A DNA stretch of 64,000 nt from Micromonospora sp. WMMA1363 (GTDB taxonomy: Bacteria > Actinomycetota > Actinomycetes > Mycobacteriales > Micromonosporaceae). Shown here one piece after another: positions 45,228 to 53,547 of the stretch. The position numbers were made by a program, and so were the translations under genes. Positions within the stretch are counted from its first letter, which is position 1. Every line of letters starts with the position of its first letter. The DNA is taken from the NCBI RefSeq assembly GCF_030345795.1, contig NZ_JAUALB010000001.1, forward strand, positions 5,572,001-5,636,000, in the 5' to 3' direction. The notes under the pieces are model-generated. The model ran no database searches and had not been told where the DNA came from. It saw only the letters and a program-made list of their open reading frames with translations.

Positions 45228-46060
45228 TCAGGCGGGGCAGGGCTCGCGCCAGGCGCCGAGGGCCCGTTCCTTGCGGATGGAGACGAACCCGTAGCCCACC
45301 GTGGTGACGCAGAAGTCTTCGGCGGAACCGCCGTACTCGACGTGGAACACGGGCTTGCCGGCCTCCACGAACGGCAGCAGCTTGGCGCACACGGCGAGGC
45401 GGACGCACTCCTCGTTGACCGCGAAATCGAAGTCCGGTGCCAGCGCCGCGACCAGCGGCACGGCGTTGACCAGGCCGGGGGACAGGTCAAGCGAACGGGC
45501 CAGTTCGGCCAGCAGACGGTTGAAGCGCAGCTGCTCGTCGAAGTCGAGCGGGAAGCCGGAACGGTTCGCGTACGCGTCGGCATCCGTGATCGCGACCGCC
45601 CCGAACCCCTTGCCCCGACAGAGTCGCAACCGGTCGGCGAGCGCCGGACGCAGGGTGTCCCACCGCCGGATGTCCAGCCAACGGCTCCCGGGGCGGCGTC
45701 CGGACGCGCCCTGCACGGCCGGGGGAAGCGGGTCGCGTCCGGGTCGGTGGGCACGACCGAGCCGACGTGTACCTGACAGATCAGTCGCCGGTCGAGGGCG
45801 CGCAGCTCCGCGGTCTGCGTGGTGGTCGTGGTGACTGGGTCGAGCAGGAAGACGTCCGCCGGCACGGTCGGGTCCAGCGCCCCACTGAGCTGCCACTGCC
45901 ACTGGGAGACCCCGCTCCTCGGCCAGCTGGTCGCCGCGTCCCGCCGGGGCGCCTCCACCCGGCACGCGGGCATCGGGGCCAGGAGTAGCAGCGCGACGAC
46001 CGCGGGTAGGGCTCCGCGCGGGCCCTGCCCGGCGGCGCGGGTAGGCGGCAGGATCCGCAT
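45228..46060 (-). pseudogene. frameshifted GH114 / endo-alpha-1,4-polygalactosaminidase-like lipoprotein
   Basis: The first part from ATG 46060 encodes a lipoprotein-type signal (LPAVVALLLLAPMPAC) and the GH114 beginning WQWQLSGALDPTVPADVFLLD, RRLICQVHVGS, DPDATRFP. The rest (PAVQGASGRRPGSRWLDIRR, then DADAYANRSGFPLDFDEQL, NEECVRL, GKPVFHVEYG) is in the next frame. One extra base in the five-G run at 45721-45725 would fuse them as RFPPAVQG. The family is a TIM-barrel hydrolase thought to cleave galactosaminogalactan. The homopolymer site makes sequencing error as likely as true loss. Everything else in the domain appears intact. Confidence 0.8.
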
Positions 46061-46209
46061 CGACAGCTCCGCAAGGTCGCGGACGGCCGTTCGCCGCCCC
46101 AGCGGGTACGCCGGCCGGCGCACCCCATCCGCTCAACGAGGGCGGACCCGACAACGACTCGCGGATGCCGGACACCGGCCGCAGCCACGGCCGGTGTCCG
46201 GTCCAGGCC

Positions 46210-47679
46210 CTAGCGCGGTGCCGCGAAGACCTGCGTCCAGTACGGCCCGTTGCTGCTGGCGATGCCGACACCGATCTCGGTGAAGTCGCAGTTCAGGATG
46301 TTTTTCCGGTGTCCGGAGCTGTTCATCCAGGCGTCCATCACGGCGGCCGGGGTCCGCTGGTTCCAGGCGACGTTCTCGCCGTATGTGCTCCACTCGTAGC
46401 CGACCCGGTTGATCCGCTCGCCGGGGTCGCTGTCGTCGCTGCCGTCGTGCGACATCTTCTGGTGGTCGGCCTGGTCCTGGCTGTGCCGCTGGGCGGCGAG
46501 CATCAGCTTGTCGTCGATGCTCAGCGCGCCGCAGCCCGCTTTCGCTCGCTCGGCGTTGACCAGGTCGACGACCTCGCTGGCCTGGGCGCTGACGCTGCCG
46601 CCGGAGGGGGCCGCGGTGGTGCCGCTGGTGGCCGGCGCGGTGGTGCGCGCCGGTGCGCGGCGGGACGTGGCGGTGGACCGGGACACGGCCGGCGTCGATC
46701 TGGCGCTCGGCTTGCTGCTCGGCGTAACCGACGGGGAGGGCGTCGCGGTGGTCGGCACGGCGCTCGGGCTGGTGGGGGCGAGCGCCTCGGCCGGTGTCTC
46801 CGCGCTCTCCGCCAGGGCTGGGGCTGTCGCGACGGTGTTGTCCACGGCCGAGGTGGGGGTGCGGCCGTCGCCGCCGGAGAGGGCGAGGGCGCCGACTCCG
46901 AGGCTGACCACCAGCGTTGCCGCCGCGGCGGCGCCGCCGATCAGCACGGGGCGCGGCAGTCGACGGCGGTGCCCGCCGTCGACCGGCGGCTGGCCGGCTC
47001 CGACCGTGACGGCCGGCGCGCCGGTTGCCGGCAGCTCGCTGGTTACCGGCTCACCGGGGTACGCCCCGGTGGGCGTGCCCGCCCAACCACCGGTTGCTTC
47101 CTCCTGCCGCCACTCGCCGGTGGCCGCAGCCGGGCGCCAACCGGCCGTCGGCTCGTCGGATCGCCAACTGGCGGTCGCCTCTTCCCGCGGCCAGCCCGGG
47201 TTCTCCCCGCGCTGCCACGCGGTGGGGGGCTCGTGGCTCCCGGCCGCGGCGCGCTGCCAGCCGCCTGTCGGTTCGTCGCGCTGCCAGCTGCCTGTGGGTT
47301 CCGCGTGCTGCCAGCTGCCTGTGGGTTCCGCGTGCTGCCACGCGGTGGTGGGCTCGTGGCCCCCGGCCTCGGCGCGCTGCCAGCTGCCTGTCGGTTCGTC
47401 GCGCTGCCAGCTCGAGGTGGGCTCCGGGCGCCGCGCCGGTTCGTCGCGGTACGCCGCGGCCGGCTGCCGCGGCGGTGCGTCGCGCCGGTCGGGCTCGGGC
47501 TGCCAGCGGGCGGTCGGCTGCTGCCGGGACCACTCGTCCGCGGGCCGGTCCGGGTCGTCGCCGAACAGGTAGGCCGAGCGCGGCTCGGGGTGGTCGGTCA
47601 GCCAGGCCGGTTCGTCGGCCGCCGGTTCAGGCCGCCGAGCGGCGCCATCCGGTTCGATCGGGTCGTTCCAGCCGTACAC
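46210..47679 (-). CDS. CAP-domain protein with tryptophan-rich cytoplasmic repeats
   Basis: GTG 47679 has GGAGG at 8 nt; ATG 47694 has none. The product (489 residues) begins YGWNDPIEPDGAARR, then about 200 residues of hydrophilic repeats with the unit WQ[RH]xEPTGS and variants, each with one Trp. A membrane helix (VLIGGAAAAATLVVSLGVGA) follows at about residue 243, a Ser/Thr/Pro/Ala linker, and a C-terminal CAP/SCP (YkwD-type) domain: VVDLVNAERAKAGCGAL, MLAAQRHSQDQADHQKMSH, GENVAW and WMNSSGHRKNILN. Thus the repeats are cytoplasmic and the CAP domain outside. Similar CAP domains occur in spore or wall proteins; function unknown. Confidence 0.9.
   Translation of the reverse strand: MYGWNDPIEPDGAARRPEPAADEPAWLTDHPEPRSAYLFGDDPDRPADEWSRQQPTARWQPEPDRRDAPPRQPAAAYRDEPARRPEPTSSWQRDEPTGSWQRAEAGGHEPTTAWQHAEPTGSWQHAEPTGSWQRDEPTGGWQRAAAGSHEPPTAWQRGENPGWPREEATASWRSDEPTAGWRPAAATGEWRQEEATGGWAGTPTGAYPGEPVTSELPATGAPAVTVGAGQPPVDGGHRRRLPRPVLIGGAAAAATLVVSLGVGALALSGGDGRTPTSAVDNTVATAPALAESAETPAEALAPTSPSAVPTTATPSPSVTPSSKPSARSTPAVSRSTATSRRAPARTTAPATSGTTAAPSGGSVSAQASEVVDLVNAERAKAGCGALSIDDKLMLAAQRHSQDQADHQKMSHDGSDDSDPGERINRVGYEWSTYGENVAWNQRTPAAVMDAWMNSSGHRKNILNCDFTEIGVGIASSNGPYWTQVFAAPR
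47211..47420 (-). repeat. nested repeats in the CAP-protein gene (27-nt and 123-nt periods)
   Basis: Perfect 27-nt copies lie at 47281-47307 and 47308-47334. A larger unit starting at 47211 recurs at 47334 (offset 123 nt, 41 codons) with about 80 nt of near identity. All offsets are multiples of three, so the reading frame is preserved. Confidence 0.88.
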
Positions 47680-48050
47680 GCCTCTAGCCTCCATGTTTCG
47701 GTAGCGGGCCGAGGTGACGCTACGTGCGGCCACGACCGGCGGCAATGCGGCTAAGAAAGAGTTAAGGGGAACCGAAAGGCCGGGGGTGGGGTCTTCCGGG
47801 AGATCGGAGCGTACGGTTAACGAGTCCGGACAGAGCGTGTCCGCGCCGTGTGGCAACCCCCAGCAGGTGGGCCGGGTCGACGTCGAGATGATCTGCGGCC
47901 TGCGAGAACTTGACGACGGCGGGGGTGTCGCCTCAATATGGATGTGTCGCCAGTCGCGCCCGGTCATGCCCAGAATCGCCTGGGTCGACAGCCGCGTACG
48001 AATGGGCGCGCGTTGGCCGGCCTTCCGGCAGCGCATATCAAGGAGTCAAC
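47680..48050. other. 371-nt divergent intergenic region
   Basis: This region separates the CAP gene from the small coiled-coil gene, so it holds two divergent promoters. A CTAAGAAAGAGTTAAGG AT-rich patch is present near 47750-47767. I see no gene or clear operator. Confidence 0.35.
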
Positions 48051-48245
48051 ATGGCGAAGGCCCTGTACGGCCACGTAGGTGCGGCGCCCGACCGGCGCCT
48101 GCTCGACGAGGTCACCCGACTGCGTGCCATGGTTCAGGCACTGGAGTTCGAGGTCACGCGGCTGCGTGCCGAGAATGATCGGCTCGCTGCGGCTGCGGCC
48201 GAGGCGGACGATCTGCTCCGGATCGCCGAGCCCGCGCTGACCTGA
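48051..48245 (+). CDS. small conserved coiled-coil protein
   Basis: The 64-residue product starts MAKALYGHVGAAPDRRLLDE and continues with a heptad coiled coil (VTRLRAMVQALEFEVTRLRA, ENDRLAAAA) and ends in EPALT. The short N-terminal glycine motif plus coiled coil and the EPALT end resemble a small conserved actinobacterial protein encoded in the smc neighbourhood. ATG 48051 follows AAGGAG at 5 nt. I do not know its function; self-association through the coiled coil is likely. Confidence 0.8.
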   Translation: MAKALYGHVGAAPDRRLLDEVTRLRAMVQALEFEVTRLRAENDRLAAAAAEADDLLRIAEPALT

Positions 48246-48611
48246 TCCACCGCGCTGACCTGATCCTTCGGGTCCGCAAAACTGAATCATTCCACGCGAA
48301 AATGTCGCGCCGACACGAACGTGCCGGCGCGCAGCTTTGTGTCCGTCCACCCGCCCGCCCGCCGATCGGCCGGCGGCGGACACCGTGCCCCACCGGCGCT
48401 CCGCCGGGAAGCCGTGCCGCGGACGCCCCGGAAAGCGTCGTGGACGCGTCGATAACGAGAACCGGTCGATAACGAGAACCGGGCGAGACGGGCCGGTGTG
48501 GCTCCAGGTGGGTCGCTCGCGCGGTGCTCGCCGGCCGCGGGTTAGTCTGCGGGTTCACCAGGTCCGCGCAGCCGGCGACGGTACGGCGGCCACCGGACGA
48601 GGATCGAGAAG
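48246..48611. other. 366-nt intergenic region upstream of smc
   Basis: A hairpin with arms CGCGCCG (48306-48312) and CGGCGCG (48325-48331) may terminate the small coiled-coil gene. A perfect 17-bp tandem repeat lies at 48449-48482. No gene is seen. Confidence 0.45.
48449..48482. repeat. perfect 17-bp tandem repeat upstream of smc
   Basis: TCGATAACGAGAACCGG occurs twice without a gap (48449-48465 and 48466-48482), about 130 nt before the smc start. Each copy contains GATAAC, a weak -10-like hexamer. Confidence 0.9.
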
Positions 48612-51600
48612 GTGCATCTCAAGAGCCTGACGGTGAAGGGTTTCAAGTCCTTCGCCTCCGCGACGACGCTGAAGCTGGAGCCGGGGATCACCTGCGTGGT
48701 GGGTCCGAACGGCTCCGGCAAGTCCAACGTCGTCGACGCCATCGCCTGGGTGCTTGGCGAGCAGGGTGCGAAGGCACTGCGCGGCGGCAAGATGGAGGAC
48801 GTCATCTTCGCCGGCACCGCCGGTCGTGCGCCGCTCGGCCGGGCCGAGGTGACCCTCACGATCGACAACACCGACGGCGCGTTGCCAATCGAGTACACCG
48901 AGGTCTCCATCACCCGGCGGATGTTCCGCTCGGGCGAGAGCGAATACGAGATCAACGGTGACTCCTGCCGCCTGCTCGACATTCAGGAACTGTTGTCGGA
49001 CTCCGGTATCGGCCGGGAGATGCACATCATCGTCGGGCAGGGCCGGCTCGACGGTATGTTGCACGCCAAGCCGGAGGATCGGCGGGCGTTCATCGAGGAG
49101 GCTGCCGGCGTCCTCAAGCACCGCAAGCGCAAGGAGAAGGCGCTGCGGAAGCTCGACGCGATGCAGACCAACCTCAACCGGCTCACCGACCTCACCGCCG
49201 AGTTGCGCCGCCAGCTCAAGCCGCTCGGCCGGCAGGCCGAGGTGGCCCGCCGGGCCGCCGTGATCCAGGCCAACCTGCGGGACGCCCGGCTCCGGCTGCT
49301 CGCCGACGACCTCGCCACGCTGCGGACCACCCTGGACAAGGAAATCGCCGACGAGACCGCCCTGCGCGAACGGCGGGAGCAGGTCGAGGCCGAGCACGCC
49401 GAGATCCAGTCCCGCCTCGGTGAACTGGAGGCGGTACTCGCCGAGGACGCGCCGCTGCTCGCCGCCGCGCAGGACACCTGGTACAAGCTCTCCGCGTTGC
49501 AGGAGCGGTTCCGTTCCATCGAACAGCTTGCCCGTGAGCGGCTGCGCCACCTCAGCACCACGCCGGACGACGAGCGGCCGGGCCGGGACCCGGACCAGTT
49601 GGAGGCGGAGGCGGAGCGGGTCCGCGAGCAGGAGGACGAGCTGCGCGCCGCGCTCACCGACGACCAGATCCGGCTCGCCGAGGCGGTGGAGCACCGCCAG
49701 GAACTGGAACGGCAGCTCGCCGCCGCCGAGCGGGAGCTGGTCGCGGCGGCCAAGGCCATCGCCGACCGCCGTGAGGGGCTGGCTCGGTTGACCGGGCAGG
49801 TGAACTCCGCTCGCGCCCGTACCGCCACCGCCGGTGAGGAGATCGAGCGACTCGCCGCCGCGCACGCCGACGCGCTGACCAGGGCGGAGCGGGCGCAGGC
49901 CGAGCTGGACGCCGTCGCCGAGCAGTCCACCGAGGCGGACCGGGACAACGCCGACCTGGACGCGCGGCACGCCGAGGTGGTCGCGGCCCAGGAGAAGGCG
50001 CAGGCGACGGTGCGGACGTTGAGTGACGCCGAGCGGGCCGCCGAGAAGGATGCGGCGACCTGGAAGGCCCGCGAGGAGGCCCTCGCCCTCGGCCTGCGCC
50101 GCAAGGACGGCGCCGGCGCGTTGCTGGCTCGCGCGGACGAGGTGCCGGGGCTGCTCGGCGGTCTGTCCGGGCTGCTCACCGTGGCCCCCGGCCACGAGGC
50201 CGCACTCGCCGCCGCCCTGGGCGGCCTCGCCGACGCGGTCGCGGTCAGCGGCGTGGACGAGGCCATCGAGGCGATCCGGATGCTCAAGATCGCCGACGCC
50301 GGGCGGGCGGGCCTGATGATCGGCAGCGCCGCGGGGCCGGGGATGGCCGGTTCCGCCGACGCGCTGCGTCCCAAACTGCCCGACGGCGCCCGCTGGGCAC
50401 CCGACCTGGTGGAGTGCGCCGCCGAGATCCGGGCCGCGGTGCACCGGGCGTTACGCGACGTCGTCCTCGTCGACGACCTCGCGGCCGCCGCCGAGGCGAT
50501 CGCCGGTAACCCGGAGCTGCGCGCGGTCACCCCGGACGGCGACGTGCTCGGGGCGTACGCCGCCGCCGGTGGATCGGCCAGGGCACCCAGCTTCATCGAG
50601 GTTCAGGCCGCCGTCGAGGAGGCCCGGACCAGCCGCGTCGCTGCCGAGCGGACCGCCGCCGAGCTGCGCGAGCAGCTGGCCGACGCGCGCGCCGAGGTGG
50701 CCGCCGCCAAGGAGGCGGTGCAGCACGCCGCCGCCGTTAAACGGGAGGCGGAGAGCCACCGCAACGCGGCCGCGCGCCGGCTCGCCGAGCTGGGCGGGGC
50801 GGCCCGGTCGGCGCAGGCCGAGACCGATCGGCTCGGGGAGTCCCGCGCCCGGGCCGAGGCGGCCCGGGAACGCGACCTCGCCGCCCTCGGCGAGCTCGAG
50901 GAGCGGCTGCGGCTGGCCGAGGCAACCCCGATCGACGCGGAGCCCTCGACCGAGGAGCGCGACCAACTCGCCGCGATGGCGCCTCGGGCGCGGCAGAACG
51001 AGATGGAGGTGCGCCTCGCCGTGCGTACCGCCGAGGAGCGGGTTTCCTCGATCGCCGGCCGGGCCGATTCGCTGCGCCGGCAGGCGACGGCCGAGCGGGC
51101 CGCCCGCGAGCGGGCGGCGGCGCGGCGGGCGGCGCGGACCCGCGGTGCGGCGATCGCGGGGGCGGTGGCCGGCGGCGCCCGGGAGGCGCTGACCCGGCTC
51201 GCCATCTCGATCACGCAGGCCGAGGAGCACCGCGACGCCGTGGCGCGCGAGCGGGCCGCGCGGGAGGCCGAGCTGTCCGAGGTGCGCGGCGCCGCCAAGC
51301 GTCTCGGCACGGAGCTGGAACGGCTGACCAGCCAGGTGCACCGGGACGAGGTCGCCCGCGCCGAGCAGCGGCTACGCATCGAGCAGCTGGAGGCCAAGGC
51401 CGCCGAGGACTTCGGGCTCGACGTGGCGACGTTGGTCGCCGAGTACGGCCCGTCCCGTCCCGTCCCGCCGACCGACGCCGACGTCGCGGCGGCCGACCGG
51501 GACGGCCTGCCGGTGCCCGAGCCGGTCCCCTACGAACGGGCCGTGCAGGAGAAGCGCGCCGCCAAGGCGGAACGGGAGCTTGCCCTGCTCGGCAAGGTCA

Positions 51601-52208
51601 ACCCGCTGGCGCTGGAGGAGTTCGCGGCGCTCGAGGAGCGGTACAAGTTCCTCGCCGAGCAGTTGGAGGACCTGAAGGCCACCCGGCGTGACCTGCTCAC
51701 CGTGGTCAAGGACGTGGACGACCGGATCCTGGAGGTCTTCGCCAGCGCGTTCGCCGACACCGCGCGGGAGTTCGAGCAGGTCTTCGGCGTGCTGTTCCCC
51801 GGCGGTGCGGGGCGACTGGTGCTCACCGACCCGGACGACCTGCTCGCCACCGGCGTCGAGGTGGAGGCCCGGCCACCGGGCAAGAAGATCAAGCGGCTGT
51901 CGCTGCTCTCCGGCGGCGAGCGGTCGCTGACCGCGGTGGCGATGCTGGTGGCGATCTTTCGCGCCCGGCCCAGCCCGTTCTACATCATGGACGAGGTGGA
52001 GGCGGCGCTCGACGACGTGAATCTGGGCCGACTGATCACGCTGCTGGCGCAGCTGCGAGAAAAGAGCCAGCTGATCGTCATCACGCACCAGAAGCGGACC
52101 ATGGAGGTCGCGGACGCCCTCTACGGCGTGACGATGCGCAACGGGGTCACCCAGGTGATCAGCCAGCGGCTCAACCGGGCCGATGACAGGCAGGAGAACA
52201 ACGAGTGA
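48612..52208 (+). CDS. smc: chromosome segregation ATPase SMC
   Basis: The 1198-residue SMC has Walker A GPNGSGKSNVVDAIAWVLGEQ (outline) at the N-terminus, a first coiled coil, a hinge at about residues 500-650 (LLGGLSGLLTVAPGHEAAL to the GGSARAPSF region), a second coiled coil, the signature LSGGERSLTAVAML and Walker B FYIMDEVEAALDDVN. It compacts and segregates the chromosome with ScpA/ScpB. The GTG start lies after GAGAAG with tight spacing. The gene overlaps the HAD gene as GTGA. Confidence 0.97.
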   Translation: MHLKSLTVKGFKSFASATTLKLEPGITCVVGPNGSGKSNVVDAIAWVLGEQGAKALRGGKMEDVIFAGTAGRAPLGRAEVTLTIDNTDGALPIEYTEVSITRRMFRSGESEYEINGDSCRLLDIQELLSDSGIGREMHIIVGQGRLDGMLHAKPEDRRAFIEEAAGVLKHRKRKEKALRKLDAMQTNLNRLTDLTAELRRQLKPLGRQAEVARRAAVIQANLRDARLRLLADDLATLRTTLDKEIADETALRERREQVEAEHAEIQSRLGELEAVLAEDAPLLAAAQDTWYKLSALQERFRSIEQLARERLRHLSTTPDDERPGRDPDQLEAEAERVREQEDELRAALTDDQIRLAEAVEHRQELERQLAAAERELVAAAKAIADRREGLARLTGQVNSARARTATAGEEIERLAAAHADALTRAERAQAELDAVAEQSTEADRDNADLDARHAEVVAAQEKAQATVRTLSDAERAAEKDAATWKAREEALALGLRRKDGAGALLARADEVPGLLGGLSGLLTVAPGHEAALAAALGGLADAVAVSGVDEAIEAIRMLKIADAGRAGLMIGSAAGPGMAGSADALRPKLPDGARWAPDLVECAAEIRAAVHRALRDVVLVDDLAAAAEAIAGNPELRAVTPDGDVLGAYAAAGGSARAPSFIEVQAAVEEARTSRVAAERTAAELREQLADARAEVAAAKEAVQHAAAVKREAESHRNAAARRLAELGGAARSAQAETDRLGESRARAEAARERDLAALGELEERLRLAEATPIDAEPSTEERDQLAAMAPRARQNEMEVRLAVRTAEERVSSIAGRADSLRRQATAERAARERAAARRAARTRGAAIAGAVAGGAREALTRLAISITQAEEHRDAVARERAAREAELSEVRGAAKRLGTELERLTSQVHRDEVARAEQRLRIEQLEAKAAEDFGLDVATLVAEYGPSRPVPPTDADVAAADRDGLPVPEPVPYERAVQEKRAAKAERELALLGKVNPLALEEFAALEERYKFLAEQLEDLKATRRDLLTVVKDVDDRILEVFASAFADTAREFEQVFGVLFPGGAGRLVLTDPDDLLATGVEVEARPPGKKIKRLSLLSGGERSLTAVAMLVAIFRARPSPFYIMDEVEAALDDVNLGRLITLLAQLREKSQLIVITHQKRTMEVADALYGVTMRNGVTQVISQRLNRADDRQENNE

Positions 52209-52831
52209 GTCGGGAACGCGCCACGGCGCTCCTGGTGGACTTCGACGGCGTGCTGCGCCGCTGGGACCCGGCGGTGGCCGCCGGCGTCGAGCGGAAGTAC
52301 CGGCTCACCGAGGGCGTCCTCGGTGAGATCGCGATGTCGTGGGGGTTGCTCCAGCCGGTGCTGACCGGCAAGGTCAGCCACGCGGACTGGACGGCCAGCG
52401 TGGCGGACGCGTTGACCCCCGCGGTCGGCGATCCGGGGCGGGCCCGCGCGGCGGTCGACGAGTGGCAGCGGTACCGAGGCGAGGTGGATCCCGAGGTGTT
52501 GGCGTTCGTCCGTGAGGCCCGGGCGGCCGGGGTGCGGGTCGGGTTGGGCACCAACGCCACCGACCTGCTTGACGCGGACCTGGCCGCGCTCGGGCTCACC
52601 GACGAGCTGGATGTCGTGGTCAACTCCGCGGTGGTCGGGGTGCACAAGCCGGCGAAGGAGTACTTCGAGCGGGCCTGTGACGCCCTGGCGACCCCACCGT
52701 CACGGGTGCTGTTCGTCGACGACGAGGACCGTGCGGTCGCCGGCGCCCGGGTGGCCGGTCTGTCGGCGCATCGCTGGAGCGGCCCCAACGACCTCCGCTA
52801 CCTGCGCGCGGCCCTCACGCCGGCCGCCTGA
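52205..52831 (+). CDS. HAD-superfamily hydrolase
   Basis: The 208-residue protein has HAD motif I VDFDGVLRRWD at residues 9-19, motif II TNAT in GLGTNATDL, the conserved Lys in GVHKPAKEYFERAC, and motif III/IV FVDDEDRAVAGAR. A small cap lies between motifs I and II. Substrate is unknown; phosphoglycolate-like or nucleotidase members have this form. It is translationally coupled to smc by a GTGA overlap, but a functional tie is not known. Confidence 0.88.
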   Translation: MSRERATALLVDFDGVLRRWDPAVAAGVERKYRLTEGVLGEIAMSWGLLQPVLTGKVSHADWTASVADALTPAVGDPGRARAAVDEWQRYRGEVDPEVLAFVREARAAGVRVGLGTNATDLLDADLAALGLTDELDVVVNSAVVGVHKPAKEYFERACDALATPPSRVLFVDDEDRAVAGARVAGLSAHRWSGPNDLRYLRAALTPAA

Positions 52832-52842
52832 CCCGGAGATCT

Positions 52843-52863
52843 CGGAAGGATCCAGCCCTTCCG
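52843..52863. terminator. short hairpin between the HAD and mini-DinB genes
   Basis: CGGAAGG (52843-52849) pairs with CCTTCCG (52857-52863) between two converging genes. The stem is only 7 bp. Confidence 0.4.
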
Positions 52864-52895
52864 GGCCGCCCCCAAGACCCTCGTGCGCCGAACGG

Positions 52896-53426
52896 TCAGT
52901 CGCCGGTCACGCCGTCCAGACATTCGCGGATCAGGTCAGCGTGGCCGTTGTGCCGGGCATACTCCTCGATCATGTGGACGTAGACCCAGCGCAGGCTGAC
53001 CTCGTGCGCGCTGCCATCGCGGCGACGCAGCGTGAACGTCTCGTTCAGGTCGTGCCCGGCGGCCGCGGCGTCGGCGGCCTCGATCTCGGTCCGGAACGCG
53101 GCGATGTCGGCCGCCGGGTCGGCGGTGGCCACGGTGTTGAACTCGGCGTCCGGGTCGGCGGCGAAGTCGTACTGGTCGGGCAGGTCCGCACCGGCGAAGC
53201 GCTGCCGGAACCACCACCGTTCCACCACGGTCATGTGCCGGACCAGGCCGATCAGGGTGAGGGCGGACGGAGCTACGCTCGCCGTCTTCAGCGGCCCAGC
53301 GGTCAGCCCCGAGCACTTGTGCAGCAAGGTGTCACGGTGGTAGTTGAGCCAGCCCTCCAGCATGGTGCGCTCGTCACCGAGGTAGGGCTCGTGCCGCCGG
53401 TCGATCAACGGTGCTTTCCACGTCAT
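52896..53426 (-). CDS. DinB-like DUF664 protein
   Basis: The protein of about 176 residues is a four-helix-bundle DinB/DUF664 member: ERTMLEGWLNYHRDTLLHKC, LIGLVRHMTVVERWWFR and HMIEEYARHNGHADLIRE, with three His able to bind a metal. Such proteins include metal-dependent thiol transferases (mycothiol or bacillithiol S-transferases); the exact activity is not known. ATG 53426 is preferred (MTWKAPLIDRR); frames from 53435 and 53456 are open. It may be co-transcribed with the PhoD gene. Confidence 0.85.
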   Translation of the reverse strand: MTWKAPLIDRRHEPYLGDERTMLEGWLNYHRDTLLHKCSGLTAGPLKTASVAPSALTLIGLVRHMTVVERWWFRQRFAGADLPDQYDFAADPDAEFNTVATADPAADIAAFRTEIEAADAAAAGHDLNETFTLRRRDGSAHEVSLRWVYVHMIEEYARHNGHADLIRECLDGVTGD

Positions 53427-53547
53427 GCCGGCCATCGTCGCGCCCGGGTCCGACACGCGGCGACCGGACTAGCCACCGGGTGCGGCGGGCGGACGGGCCC
53501 GTCCTGGGTGCGTGCTTGTCCACCGGTGTTCGAGCGTAGGGAGCGGA

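Noticed and set aside
47211..47420. CRISPR-like or VNTR array
   Set aside because: The repeats are in frame within the CAP-protein gene and lack spacer structure; recorded as a coding repeat.
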